Origin: Crambe crambe
Lineage: Eukaryota; Porifera; Demospongiae; Poecilosclerida; Crambeidae
Direction: 5' to 3'
NCBI GenBank assembly: GCA_963924555.1
Contig: OZ004587.1
Location: 2,232,001-2,296,000 of the forward strand
Length of the DNA: 64,000 nucleotides
Position numbers and translations under genes: made by a program
Notes under the pieces: generated by a model
Database searches by the model: none
Seen by the model: only the letters and a program-made list of their open reading frames with translations
Told to the model about the DNA's origin: nothing
Shown here: positions 1 through 10,586 of the stretch, in pieces
Numbering within the stretch: the stretch's first letter is position 1
How the letters are laid out: every line of letters begins with the position of its first letter

Positions 1-1739
1 CTGATGCTCTGTAATGGAGCTCTTGGCTTTTGTGGAGGGTTCTTCCTAGCCGAACAAGTAGCACAATTCCTACACCAGTTCTGCGTGTCTTTATGATGAC
101 CGGGCCAGTAAAATCTTTCTTTTACACGGGCAAGCATCTTTTCCATGCCCAGATGACCACCGAGTGCCCCTTCGTGTAAATCTTCAAGCACCTCATCTCG
201 TAGTGACGTTGGAATAATCAACTGCAGATGAGATTTTTCTTTCATAGGATGTGCATATTGCCTGTAGAGAATGCCATCTCGCACAATCAGCTGGTCCCAC
301 AGCTGCATTAAGCGTCTTGCGGCTGAGCCAAATTCTCGCTCATCTGCTTTTAATGGTTTCTCTCCTGCTTCTTTGGATATCAGTAATGGTTTGATAATCG
401 GATCTTCTAGTTGAGCATCTCGTAGGGTCTTCTGAGTTCTCTCTGATGGAATTTTTACAGTCTCCATTGCATGGACAACAGGCATGCCAGGTGAATCGAG
501 AACGGACTCAATTAGTGAGAACTTGCATCCTTTTTTTCCAAAATAAAGCAGCTTCTTTGCAATATCCACACTGGCCTCCATCTCCTTCAGGAAGTTCAGA
601 CCAATGATTGCTTCTGTGGTCAAAGAGCTCACCACAATGACATTGAGAGGTAATTCTTCTTCATCCAGCTTGATGGTCACATTGGCTTGTCCATGGACAT
701 GAATTGGTGAACCATTTACACCTACCAGACTCTGTCCAGTCCATGGCTCTAGATCACGTTGAAGTCTGGCATTGATCTTGTCCCACACATCCTTCCTCAG
801 TAGTGTTACTGGAGCACCAGTGTCAAGCAGGAAATTCACAGGCTCGCCTTCCACTGAGCTCTGTATCCTTAGGCACCCTACTGAGGAAATGGTGGAAATA
901 CTAGAAATTAAGTTACACTCATGGGCCTTACTGTCACCCTCTGGCATTTGGCCCTTCTGCTTGGAGCATTTCCAACAGGTTCTTGGCGAACTGCTTGACT
1001 TCTCAGTCCATCGTTTCTTGTTGTATTGATGGTTGTGTTGAGTTGGCTTCTTCTGTGCCTCACTGTACTCCATTCTTTGGGAAGATGGGTTGTTCAGCTT
1101 GCTCTCCAGCATGTCAACTCGCTCTATCAGTTTCTCAATGAGGTTAGTCAGCTTGTCTGATGATGACATAGCTGACACAGAAACTTCTTCTTGTAGGACA
1201 CCAGCAACTGCCTGTTCCCCACTCTTGTTTCCAATCACATATGCTTCCATTTCCAGAGTGGAAGCAACGGCATCATCTAGCTTCTCAGGCTTCTGCTGCC
1301 TTACACTAAAGGCTACCTGAGGGTGCTCAAGCTGCTGGAGGTACTGATTAAGCGCCAGTCTCTCCCTTGCTTCTGCCTGCAGCTTTGGGTAAGCTTTGTC
1401 TGCCAGCTTGCTCAGGTCATCTGCCAAGTCAGCCCAGCCCTCAGTCTTCTTCTTCCTGCGGGACTGGAACTCTGCTTGGTATCGTCCTTGACGACTCTTG
1501 GGCTCAAATCGTGTTGTCAGAGCTTCCTTTGCATTATCGTATGTCCCCCTAGCTTCTTCAGATAGGCGCTGAAAAGCTATCTGAGTTCGACCAGTAAGTC
1601 GTGTTTTCAGCCACTTCAGCTTCTTCTCATCATTCCACTCATTAACATCTGCGACACTTTCAAAGTGATATAGCCATTCTTCCCATTTCCCATCTCCAGT
1701 GAAGGGTTCTGGAATCACAAGTGGTCTTGAAGTTGCCAT
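1..1739 (-). CDS. Gag-protease-integrase frame of an LTR retrotransposon, reverse transcriptase missing, runs off window
   Basis: The frame opens at an ATG at 1739 and stays open for 579 codons to the window edge. Residues 1-250 look like a gypsy Gag. A nonstandard Cys-His knuckle (CWKC, then HEC) starts near residue 255. An aspartic protease follows, with LLDTGA at about 304-309 and IIGLNFL near 379. In Ty3/gypsy elements about 450 residues of reverse transcriptase and RNase H should come next. Here only about 140 residues separate the protease from the H2C2 integrase zinc finger (HEG..GGH at 522-529, then WCRNCATC). Family knowledge: protease matures Gag-Pol and the H2C2 finger leads the integrase core, which lies outside the window. 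The frame has no internal stop. Inference: an internally deleted but coding-competent, non-autonomous element, or a domesticated Gag-PR-IN gene. The LTR and primer site immediately upstream favour the element. Confidence 0.85.
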   Translation of the reverse strand, partial: MATSRPLVIPEPFTGDGKWEEWLYHFESVADVNEWNDEKKLKWLKTRLTGRTQIAFQRLSEEARGTYDNAKEALTTRFEPKSRQGRYQAEFQSRRKKKTEGWADLADDLSKLADKAYPKLQAEARERLALNQYLQQLEHPQVAFSVRQQKPEKLDDAVASTLEMEAYVIGNKSGEQAVAGVLQEEVSVSAMSSSDKLTNLIEKLIERVDMLESKLNNPSSQRMEYSEAQKKPTQHNHQYNKKRWTEKSSSSPRTCWKCSKQKGQMPEGDSKAHECNLISSISTISSVGCLRIQSSVEGEPVNFLLDTGAPVTLLRKDVWDKINARLQRDLEPWTGQSLVGVNGSPIHVHGQANVTIKLDEEELPLNVIVVSSLTTEAIIGLNFLKEMEASVDIAKKLLYFGKKGCKFSLIESVLDSPGMPVVHAMETVKIPSERTQKTLRDAQLEDPIIKPLLISKEAGEKPLKADEREFGSAARRLMQLWDQLIVRDGILYRQYAHPMKEKSHLQLIIPTSLRDEVLEDLHEGALGGHLGMEKMLARVKERFYWPGHHKDTQNWCRNCATCSARKNPPQKPRAPLQSI

Positions 1740-1770
1740 GTAGGTATGATCCTGCCGACTACGCCAGTTG

Positions 1771-2116
1771 TAATGTGGCCGACTTGCGGAATATCTCGCA
1801 ATCAGAGTAGGAGGTTTACAGCAGCAAATATTATCTTATAACTCACAATTTTAGCACACTGACAACTGACAAGACTACTACTTATATACTAGACAGAAAG
1901 ATGATGACCTAATGTATGATGTGTGTATGCAGTGAACCATTGATGTGAATGCATGGTGGAGCTTACAGTCAGTCGTGGACTATGACACAAAATACAACTA
2001 AACCTCAGACACAACACATGACATCAATCTGTAGCTAAACTGTCACTATCCACAATCAATGGATGGCTAGGCCACAAAATGATTAACACTTATTAAAACT
2101 ACTTAACACTGTTACA
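1771..2116 (-). mobile_element. 5' LTR of the Gag-PR-IN element
   Basis: Read on the minus strand, the segment begins TGTAACAG and ends TTACA, the usual TG...CA LTR termini, and directly precedes the Gag frame. A TATA-like AGTATATAAG lies at about 1880-1890, a plausible promoter. Just inside, at about 1750-1768, is TGGCGTAGTCGGCAGGAT, which has the TGG-initial form of a tRNA primer binding site. The partner 3' LTR is beyond the window, so the length (346 bp) is inferred from these termini only. Confidence 0.65.
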
Positions 2117-2130
2117 CCTGTTTTCGTACT

Positions 2131-3300
2131 GTTAGGGACAGACGTAGCAGAACTGAATCAGTTACTTGAGGATGTTTTCGAGCTGAGACCTAAGAGGGGA
2201 CCAAGTCTCTTCAGGAATATGAAGATGAGAGATAGACACTATCACAGGTTAGTGAGAGCCAAGGATCGGCAGGTGAAAGGCTGCTGTGCCAGATTCTCCG
2301 GATTTGAGCGAGAGCAGAATGAGATGCAAGAAATAGACAAAACACTTGAAGAAGCGAGACATTAGCAGAGCTAGGAAGCTACTTCTGGAAGGAAGGGATC
2401 CTCTACCAGAGATGGTCACCAGCAAAATGAGATGGAGAGAGCCAAGTTGACCAGATTGTGCTGCCTAAGAGATATATCTTGCACACACTTTACCAACTGC
2501 AGGTTACCAGAGACTGAAGAAGACAACAGAACAGATCCTGAATAGATTCTACTGGCCACAAAGATGTAGTGGAATTTTGATGCAGTTGCGAGGAGTGTCA
2601 AAAGAGTACCCACCATGCAGAAGGTTCTAAGACCACCAATTTTCAATACCAGCAACGGGAGAATGATGAAAATTGTGGGACCGTAGAGCCAGGAACCAAT
2701 ATATTCTGACTATGCAACAACCCTGAAACCATAGCACTGAGGACCATAGATGCAGACACAATAGTAGAGGAGCTGATTGGGGAGTTTGCCAGAGTTGGCT
2801 CACCGACCAAGGATCAAACTTCATGTCAACTCTATATTATATACTTACAGAACTTTACTAGTCACTCAATATTAAAGCACTTTGGGAAAGTCCTTCCCAT
2901 ATGGATTGGTGTAACACTAAAGAACATGCTGCACACAAAGATGGGACAAGCTGCTGCAGTATGTGCTGTTTGTATGCAGGGAGGTCCAACTGGACAGAAT
3001 GAAGAAGAGGAGAGAGTCTTATCATATGTATTTCTGATGAGGGACAAGACTTGAGAACATGACAACCCTGGTACAGAAGAATCTGTTGAAAGCACAAGCA
3101 AGATAAAAGTCATGGTATGACAAGAAACAAATTTAAAGGTTGGATTAGGTGTTAATATTGTTGCCTCCAAGCTACTAGCGTAGTGGCAAGGACCCTACTC
3201 CATCACAAAGGTCATTGGAAAGGTGAACTCTCAAGTGGAGATGAGAGGGAGGAGAAACCGAAGAGAATCTTTTCACATCAATAATTATGCTGAAGAAGTG
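2131..3300 (+). pseudogene. Decayed Ty3/gypsy protease end and integrase
   Basis: Translated fragments in shifting frames match gypsy landmarks in order. LLGTDVAELNQLL (protease C-end) is at about 2131. A pre-integrase stretch with SYFWKEGILYQRW is at about 2380-2410. A zinc-finger remnant ends in ILNRFYWP at about 2535-2560. The integrase core piece LTDQGSNFMS is at about 2800-2830, and a C-terminal LLAKWQGPY-like and LKKWH region is at about 3170-3300. Stops and frameshifts are frequent, so this is a fossil. As in the opposite-strand element at 1-1739, integrase follows protease with no reverse transcriptase between them. Confidence 0.7.
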
Positions 3301-3489
3301 GCACACTAGCACTGCCTATCTGGCCTGGACCAAAGAGGAAGAGGGAGAAGATGCCTGGATGGAATTTATGTCCCCTCACTTTCAGGAGGTAGCATACTTG
3401 TCCAGTGGTGCAGATCCTCTTTTGGTCCAAAACGACTTTTCTCTATTTAGCAGTACTTGCCTTGGCTCTGCCAACTGCAGCACTTAAGC

Positions 3490-4215
3490 TGGAGGAGCAA
3501 TATTCATCTGCATAATGGACCTTACAAAGGGCTACTGGCAGTCAACATAAGACACCTGTTTGAGTTCGCAAAGATGGCATTTTGTTTACAGGGAGCTCCA
3601 GCAACGATCAGCTCCTAGAAGGTCTGGGGAAATTCATAAGAGCATACATGGAATTCAGTGGAAGGTGGAAGGAGCACATTAACACCTTCAGACTACCTTC
3701 AAGAGGGTAAAGGAAGTAGGACTAACAGTCAAACTGCCTATGAAGCAATGCATGTATTTAGTATAAGTTGTAGGAGGAGCAGGCAGAAAGGTATAGACCA
3801 TAAGGAGGTTCCTTGCACCCAGGACGATGAAGGAGGTTCGATTCTTTCTGGGACTCTCAGCTATGATAGTATGCATCAATAGCAAACCCCCTGACTGATC
3901 ACATAAGGAATGCCAAACAACATGAACTGGACACCAGAGTGTGCCATGCATAGTGTTTGACAAGCTGCCATGCATAGTGTTTGACAAGCTGAAGGATCTG
4001 TTATGCTCTACTCCAGTTCTCCATGCACCAGAGAAAGATTTATACACAGACACCTGATAGGGGAGTTGGTGCTGTTTTGAGCCAAGTGGATGAGAGCGGA
4101 AATGACCACCCGATTGCTTATTTCAGTCGCAAGTTACTTCCCCATGAAGAAATGAATGCTATGGTTAAGAAAGAATGTTTGGCCATAAAGTTGGCTTGGC
4201 CTTGCCGGTAGACTA
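3490..4215 (+). pseudogene. Decayed Ty3/gypsy reverse transcriptase and RNase H
   Basis: LQGAPAT at about 3588 and a worn catalytic region followed by FSGRWKEHI belong to a gypsy reverse transcriptase. RNase H follows, best preserved in the open frame at 4023-4211 (DRGVGAVLSQVDESGN, then IAYFSRKLLPHEE and KECLAIKLA). A 24-bp unit (GCCATGCATAGTGTTTGAC...) is tandemly doubled at about 3942-3990. The order on this strand is integrase then RT, the reverse of a normal pol. Two truncated copies side by side, or a rearrangement, must be involved. Confidence 0.75.
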
Positions 4216-4462
4216 CTCTGTATTGGTAGGGTTGGAGGAATAGGCTCCATCGTGTTGTTGTTTTCCTTCAGTTGTTTTCTGTTGAGACACTATGCTCGGT
4301 GGTCCGCAATAGATAGACTCGAAGGGCTGGAATGCTTGAAAATTAGGCAGTGAGGACTTAGCTAACAACATTGAGCACCTCAAATATCATCAATAATGAT
4401 ACTTTGGTCTCCAAGTTATATATAAATAAGGGAAAAAGCATTTCGTGAAATGAAAAAAAGAT

Positions 4463-5500
4463 GTAGGGATGACCACTGCTCAAAAAAGTAAGGAAACAAG
4501 AAGGATGGAAATGGGATCAATCTTTGTTCTGTATATCCAGCCAACAATCCCTACATATACACACATTACTACACTATAATCTGAAGTTACCTGACGTATA
4601 TGTAGGGATTGTTGGCTGGATATACAGAACAAAGATTGATCCCATTTCCATCCTTCTTGTTTCCTTACTTTTTTGAGCAGTGGTCATCCCTACATCTTTT
4701 TTTCATTTCACGAAATGCTTTTTCCCTTACTTGTTCCTGGTCTTTTTTCCTCTCTTTTATGGTTTTAGCTATGATTAGAGTTCATTCTTCTATGTGTATG
4801 CAGGGACAGATGAAAGAAGTTCTCCAATAGCATACCAGCCGAATCATTTATCGAGTCAAGGTGTTGTGTTGTTGAGCCATACTTGGAGGTCGAAGATACT
4901 GAAATAGAGTCTACCGTGGTGAATCTAAATCCCCGAATCGATACAGTAGTCTATCATCAGCTAGAGCTAGCTAGCTAGCTAGCTAGAGACAGCTGAGTAA
5001 TATTATGATTTCGAATAATTGGATATTCAAATACATGCGCATGCGTATTATAGAAAAGATGGCTTCCTAATTGAATTAGTCGAGTGCTGTGCTCCATAGT
5101 GTCTCCTTTTTCATCGACTCTTTCGAGGATCAACGAGTAGAAAAGATCGTAGTTGGTAGAATTTGGAGTGGATTTGTCCAGAAATCATGGCTGTAGCTTG
5201 AGTGGTTCGAGAGATATGGTTGTCTAAGAAGAAGAATAATAATAATAATAATAATAATAATAGAGAAGAAGAAGAATATAGCGATTTACCTGCTTGCCGT
5301 ATTTCTGAAACGGTAAGCTCCCTGGTCCTGAAACTTGGTCTGCACATTGTAGTAGGCTCTAGTAGGCTGGATAATCATTCACAGTAGCTTTTGTTAGGTC
5401 TAAGTGGGAGAACTAGAATTTCACTTTAGTATTAGTCTATAGGCGGCGCGCGCGGCCGTCCGAGTCATCCCTACATAGAGAGTGCTACCGCACTCTCTGA
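4463..5500 (-). mobile_element. Hairpin-led foldback element (element A), copy 1
   Basis: Read on the minus strand it starts with a hairpin (AGAGTGCGGTAGCACTCT) and GTAGGGATGAC near 5467-5500. About 750 bp of non-coding body follows, including an (ATT)n run at about 5233-5262 and an AGCT run at 4969-4984. It ends in a palindrome (arms at about 4463-4554 and 4602-4693) whose arms are each bounded by convergent GTAGGGAT motifs. The same order of parts recurs at 13138-14100 and 31262-32330, so this is one element and not chance clustering. No coding frame is supported. The peptide AGYTEQRLIPFPSF recurs only because the repeat recurs. Confidence 0.7.
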
Positions 5501-5549
5501 TATATATCAGAGTGCATAAAGGTAGTACTAATCATTCCCTGTGTTACCT

Positions 5550-5710
5550 ATAACATATCATTTATCACACTCGTCGTGGAATATGGCAAGTCATTTCACT
5601 CGTAGGCTGTATTTTCACTTGCCTTTGGCTTGTGAAAATACGGCTGCCTTACTCATGAAATAACTCGCCATATTCCACTCTGACTCGTGTTATATATCAC
5701 ATTCCCTCAG
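5550..5710. repeat. Palindromic MITE-like foldback
   Basis: Two arms of about 55 bp (ATGGCAAGTCATTTCACTCG...TATTTTCAC and its inverted copy ending GCCATATTCCAC) surround a short loop near 5625. Flanks are AT-rich (CATATCATTTATCAC and GTTATATATCAC), themselves roughly inverted. Non-coding. Confidence 0.6.
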
Positions 5711-6470
5711 GCTGGAAGTGTAATTATGAATCATATCAGCACTGTACTGCAGGAAAATCATAACTCTTTGGACTGCCAGGCTTTTTAATATCAGCCATAG
5801 ATACTGTAATGAAGGAGTGCAACTATGCTATGCAGTCGAACTGCTCACGTTTTATTTTAATTTCCAACCAGAAGTGGGTAAAGTCGAATAAAAGCCAAGA
5901 TGGCGAAAAGTGCAACTTGTTATCTAACAAGCGTCCCCAGTAGCTTGGTTAGGCCTTATACGAGCTTATATGCTTGGGTTAAAAAGGGATGGGCTAATGG
6001 TTTGCAAAAAGCTATATAGTAAAAAGAGGTTTTAGAGCTGGACATGCCACTGGCTACTACTTTCTGTTTTATACTTTCTGCCTTACACTGTTCAACAGGT
6101 AAGCATGACAGATTCTTTGCAAATAGTGCAAAACAGAAATGTGCAACTGTTTATCTGTTGTTAGGCAATTCATAATAAATTACTTGTTTAACAGATTTCC
6201 CTGCCCTATTTTGAAAGAATTGAACTTGTATATCCTCAGTATACTGCTGTTTATTCTGCAATAATACTGCTGTTTATCCTTGTATACTAGAACACATGAC
6301 CATACAAACTCCATTACAGTATGATGCGTAGTATACTGAGATGCCGTGATGCATAGTATACTGAGATGCCATTACAGTATGATGTACTTATAGTATATTG
6401 AGGTAAGTTTATTTTGTCCTGCCTGCCTATAAGAAAGGAGAAAAAAACAAGTGATTTATCTGGAACCTTA
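5711..6470. other. Stretch without recognised gene
   Basis: I see no coding frame or transposon landmark here. At about 6318-6400 a short unit (AGTATACTGAGATGCC) is repeated in imperfect tandem. The rest is unremarkable AT-rich sequence. Confidence 0.5.
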
Positions 6471-7060
6471 CGTAGCTAAACGTATAACAGTTTCTATGTC
6501 ACTTTGTGATTCACTGCCAATTTCATCTGAACTCCCATCTGTTTTATAGTCACTTTCCTCTCTTTTAAATACATGAAGTAGATATTTATGAGTGAACTTT
6601 ACTTGGCTGTCACTCGTCTCCAAAATTACAGGCACCTCACTTGACCACTCTCCAGGACCATAGTACCAATGGATGCCACAGTAAGAAGGAGAAGTGCCTT
6701 TTTTGCTGTAGGTCCTTAGCTATGTACGTACAAAAGGGTGGATACTTTTGCTCTGGTAAGTTGATTTGGTGTTGTAGATAGTGCATTTTCCCACAATTCA
6801 ATCTCGGTTTGAGGTATGGTTGGTGATGTACTACTACTGGTGTGGTTGCCTCATAGTATTGACAAGTGTGCCCTATAGCATAACATGCACAGACAATCAT
6901 TTTCTGTGTTATTTGTGTCAACTGTGTCAGTATGACTGAGGTGTTCTGCTATTGCAGGGTCTGGGCTATGGTGAAAGAAATGAGTTCCTTTTTTTGGTTT
7001 AGCACCACAACTACTGCAAAGGAGGAGGTTTATTTCCATATAGAGTGGATAGGACACAAA
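6470..7060 (-). pseudogene. Broken Cys-rich frame of unknown family
   Basis: The best piece is the frame at 6851-7057 (minus). It has a spaced cysteine/histidine pattern: CSSCGAKPKKGTHFFHH, then CLCMLCYRAH about 35 residues later, suggestive of a zinc-binding domain. Downstream on the same strand other frames continue with HWYYGPGEWSSEVPV and a Ser/Asp/Glu-rich stretch (SDEIGSESQSD) towards 6470, but stops intervene. I do not recognise the family. Nearby duplicated and foldback DNA makes a transposon-derived protein more likely than a host gene. Confidence 0.35.
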
Positions 7061-7321
7061 AAAAACTCTCTCTGTACCTTCAGATGGTACTGTAATTGTA
7101 AGGCTAACTTTATTCGTTGGCTGCTGGTTTTATGACTTTATCTGATTTATGCTGCATGCTATAGCTACACTTGTATTCGATCGGTGATTGTAGTTGTTTT
7201 ACCCATTTAGGAATATACGTACCCTCGGTCAGATTGGTGGCACTTGAGATCTAGTCGGTGGGCTTGACAGATACAGCTGTCATCATGAATTGGACTTTTA
7301 AAGTGAGTAATGGTTAACAAT

Positions 7322-8091
7322 TTCAAAGAAACCAACCATATCCTTTCAGGATGATGAATGGAATGAGTAGCTGCTCTCAAACGTCCAACTCTCTCAGATG
7401 TTGATATTAATCTTTTGCATTGGAAATATAATTCTCTTACCAGCGATTTGATCATGCAGTTGCTGTAACTAATAACAGTAATGCGGTTCAAACTAATTTG
7501 CTGGTTCACCACATGCACAATGTAAACATCTACTAGCAGCATAAGCAGTGATAGCTGCTTAGCTGGGCTATGTATAATGCAAGTTAATGCATGCATGCAG
7601 AGCCTGGAGTTTAGAGAAGCTATTTAGTTACTTTGACACAAAATATTTTCCCTGCTGTCACTCTGGACTATTGTCTATAAGTTATAGTGACATGAGAAGT
7701 GCAAAATTCAAAGAAACCAACCATATCCTTTCAGGATGATGAATGGAATGAGTAGCTGCTCTCAAACGTCCAACTCTCTCAGATGTTGATATTAATCTTT
7801 TGCATTGGAAATATAATTCTCTTACCAGCGATTTGATCATGCAGTTGCTGTAACTAATAACAGTAATGCGGTTCAAACTAATTTGCTGGTTCACCACATG
7901 CACAATGTAAACATCTACTAGCAGCATAAGCAGTGATAGCTGCTTAGCTGGGCTATGTATAATGCAAGTTAATGCATGCATGCAGAGCCTGGAGTTTAGA
8001 GAAGCTATTTAGTTACTTTGACACAAAATATTTTCCCTGCTGTCACTCTGGACTATTGTCTATAAGTTATAGTGACATGAGAAGTGCAAAA
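7322..8091. repeat. Perfect-looking 385-bp tandem duplication
   Basis: Two adjacent units, 7322-7706 and 7707-8091, read as identical everywhere I compared them. Identical minus-strand frames in both copies reflect the duplication; the peptide resembles nothing I know. The lack of divergence implies a very recent event or an assembly artefact. Confidence 0.85.
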
Positions 8092-8445
8092 TGCAAATGT
8101 GCAGACAAATGCCAAGCACACTAGTTTTTTAGCCATATGTGTGAAGTGACATCTAACAGGAGAATGGCTCCAGCTTCAGATCCCAAACTTGGAAAATTTA
8201 AAGAAAGAGTATAAGCATGCTGACCGAATGTATAGTTCATTCGTTGCTTTACTTGGAAGAAACGTGCACAAATAGCCATGCATCATGACACAGCTCAGCT
8301 CCATAGTTAAGGGGTGTGGCTAAGTACTGGGAAATTAAATATGAAAAACATGCATTTTTATTATGTGCACGGTTCAACTGTAGGAAGTGTAGCAGACAAA
8401 TTCTTTCTTTTTTGGAATGCCAGGGCTGATCTATTCTTAGTAGGC

Positions 8446-8650
8446 CTACTCTAACCTTCGAAGTTTGTCTTGTTCATAGATATTGTCTGGTGCTTGTTGA
8501 TGGTGGGAGGAGCATGCAACACTGGGTCTAGCTTGTTTCACTAGCCCTGCCCGCATTTTTCCTCTGAGCCAGTTGAGTGAAGTTGTATTTGCTAGGTGCC
8601 AGTCGTTTTCAGAGTACTTGTCCTTTTCACTCATCACTGTTGTTTGAAAA
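8446..8650 (-). other. Possible terminal exon of the receptor gene (weak)
   Basis: After an acceptor-like TCAAACAACAG near 8640, an open frame ends in DNIYEQDKLRRLE and a stop at 8446. It is tyrosine-bearing and charged, as a cytoplasmic tail would be, and lies downstream of the receptor exons. Against it: its entry phase (1) does not match the phase-2 end of the preceding exon, and a degenerate copy of part of it sits at about 27240-27300. Confidence 0.2.
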
Positions 8651-9159
8651 TGCTAACTAGTGACTGTTCATGTTAGTAGTGAAAATATAATTGCATGTTG
8701 CCTTGGAAATAATGAATAAACAGCACCCTTTGTCCTCGGGCTGTGTCCTTGGACTCGGGCATTCATTGTAATTTCCTCGGCACCATGCAATAACTAAACG
8801 TATACACAGGGATGCCCCCACCCTCATATCAAACCTATCTCTACATTTACATCCATTGCCTATAGCTAAGCGGTTGAAATGCAGGCGTAGCCAATACTTG
8901 TTAAAGGGCCTGGGTCGGTCATGAATTGTTGGTGAACGTGCACTCTCAGCAAAACACTTATCAAACCACCATGCAACCACAATCATGCACCTGTAAATTC
9001 ATGCACTGTTTCTAGAAGCTTCTGGAATAAAATATTAGTTGTATCATCTGGCTTTAGTTCAGTTTTGTATTGCTCTTGATTTATCATTCTTGAAAACTAA
9101 CATGAATAGCGAGTGTTCCATAGTAGCACTACTTTTAGTTAGCAAAGTATAATATAATA

Positions 9160-10023
9160 CAGTGGGATAAGTTCCGTTCTAATAAGTATTGTATATTGGC
9201 ATTTGTGGTTGGCATATGTTTTTCCGTAAACAATATCAATGATGAAAACTGATCAGTAGATATATCCTCTTAGCCTCGTACCCAGACCCGCTTTTTTCGT
9301 GGGGCAGTGGAAAAGCGAAGGGCCTGGTATAAGTTGCATGCACATGGGCTCCATCCGGGATTCGTTATACTTTCGGGCACATCTGTTACACAAATCATAA
9401 TAAACATTACATCATCATAATTTTGAGAGCCGCTGAGTCAGCAGCTCTAGATAGAGATTGTTCTGTCGCTTTTGCTCTTTCTGCGCTAGATTCAACTCAC
9501 CTCACTCTAAGAAACATTCTGTGCAAACTGTTTATGAAAGAAGTGATTTGTTTGTGTCACTACTAACTGGTTAGACGAGAAGAGTCGCTCTGCTATCAAA
9601 GTATCATGTCTTACCTTTGTTTTTGACCATAAGCTTGGCTTGAGAGGGATAGTGCTGTTCTTGTTGTGTCTTAGTTTATTTCACTGATGTGGATAAGGTC
9701 TGGAGCCAGATCTAGCTAGCTAGCTAGCTTTAAGCTGATTGAATGCATGCGTGCTACATACGTTTTTATGATTGCATCATTCATCATTGCACGATATTAT
9801 TTCGTGTTTAATAAAGCGCATGCGCATGCAACTTATACCAGGCCCTTCGCTTTTCCACCACCCCACGAATAAAGCAGGCCTGGGTATGAGGCTAACATCC
9901 TCTCTTCTAACTGTAAGTGCAGCAGCGTGTTTGTACATTGAAATAGTCCATGAATACCATTACGGAATATCTCTCACGGGTCATGGAAAAATTATTAGAT
10001 TAGAACGGAATGTGAATCCACTG
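9160..10023. mobile_element. Non-autonomous element with CAGTGGGAT TIRs and TA duplication
   Basis: The left end CAGTGGGATAAGTTCCGTTC and the right end GAACGGAATGTGAATCCACTG are inverted. Both are flanked by TA, the target of Tc1/mariner-type transposases. No transposase frame is present. A second element (9271-9894) is nested inside. Confidence 0.7.
9271..9894. mobile_element. Nested TAGCCTCG-type element, 9-bp duplication
   Basis: The ends TAGCCTCGTACCCAG and CTGGGTATGAGGCTA are inverted and continue inward for about 70 bp (GCGAAGGGCCTGGTATAAG). Flanks are ATATCCTCT on the left and ACATCCTCT on the right, a 9-bp duplication with one mismatch. Nine-bp duplications are characteristic of Mutator-like transposases. 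The same terminus is seen at 16943-17196 and 32630-36310. Confidence 0.7.
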
Positions 10024-10088
10024 TAACTCCAGTCTAGTTTAAATGACTTATGACCTTTGACCTGCCATCTCTAGCTAGCTTAGAAACT

Positions 10089-10345
10089 AGGGTACATTCG
10101 TGTGACATACTCAATTGGTCGAGCAGAGTAATTCATGAAACTACGAACTCACTTATCCTTCAAATTTGTAACCTCTTAAGCTATGCATGAAGTGGTGATT
10201 CCAACTATGGCAGCTGTTACCACAAGCCAAGACTATAATCCACTTAGATAACCCAAGCCTCTATGACGAAATGCTCTATGGGCATGCTTAATTTGTGGGG
10301 CCAAAGGTCAATGACAATGTATGCGCATGTGCATTGAATGTGATG
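10089..10345. repeat. Dispersed repeat, partner at 53489-53855
   Basis: Shared blocks, in the same order in both copies, are ACTAGGGTA(C/T), CACAAGCC, GCTATGGGCATG or its variant, and GTGGGG(C/T)CAAAGGTCAA. Both end in a GCGCATG-rich segment. No frame or terminus identifies the class. Confidence 0.5.
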
Positions 10346-10393
10346 TACATATTGGAATCTCAATTTACATGAATAGGGGCTCGCTACACTCAC

Positions 10394-10429
10394 CAATAAT
10401 TATAAGTAGCAGGTATGGTAGTATGTATA
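10394..10429 (-). CDS. Ig/FN3 receptor gene, short cytoplasmic exon
   Basis: A 36-nt segment lies between an acceptor (TTATTTTCAG) and a donor (GTGAGTG), 63 nt downstream of the transmembrane exon on the minus strand. It enters and leaves in phase 2, matching the phase in which the transmembrane exon ends, and reads SIHTTIPATYNYW-like, with two tyrosines. Its small size makes it less certain than its neighbours, and the final coding exon of the gene was not identified. Confidence 0.45.
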
Positions 10430-10492
10430 CTGAAAATAAATGCATTTGGTGTTGCCTATTATTAATAATATTGTACGATTATTGTTATTTAC

Positions 10493-10586
10493 CTTATGTA
10501 TATACCAATGATGACACCAAAGGTGATGATGACGATGATGATGATGATGAAAAATATAGAAAGACCAACAGCCAAACCAACATTAG
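10493..10586 (-). CDS. Ig/FN3 receptor gene, transmembrane exon
   Basis: Acceptor TTTTTAATGTAG and donor AAGGTAAAT bound a 94-nt exon that enters in phase 1 and leaves in phase 2. It encodes a hydrophobic helix, NVGLAVGLSIFFIIIII then VIITFGVIIGIYI. On the plus strand the same bases look like a (GAT)n microsatellite at about 10523-10551. On the minus strand they are ATC codons making the isoleucine run. The 1-to-2 phase pattern is identical in the homologous exon at 62286-62406, supporting both calls. Role: anchors a type I receptor in the plasma membrane. Confidence 0.75.

Noticed and set aside
772-1565. Plus-strand frames within 772-1565
   Set aside because: Antisense shadows of the Gag-protease frame.
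4423-5500. Helitron interpretation of hairpin-led elements
   Set aside because: Hairpins are present, but I found no CTRR terminus 3' of them and no TC start, so I keep the class open.
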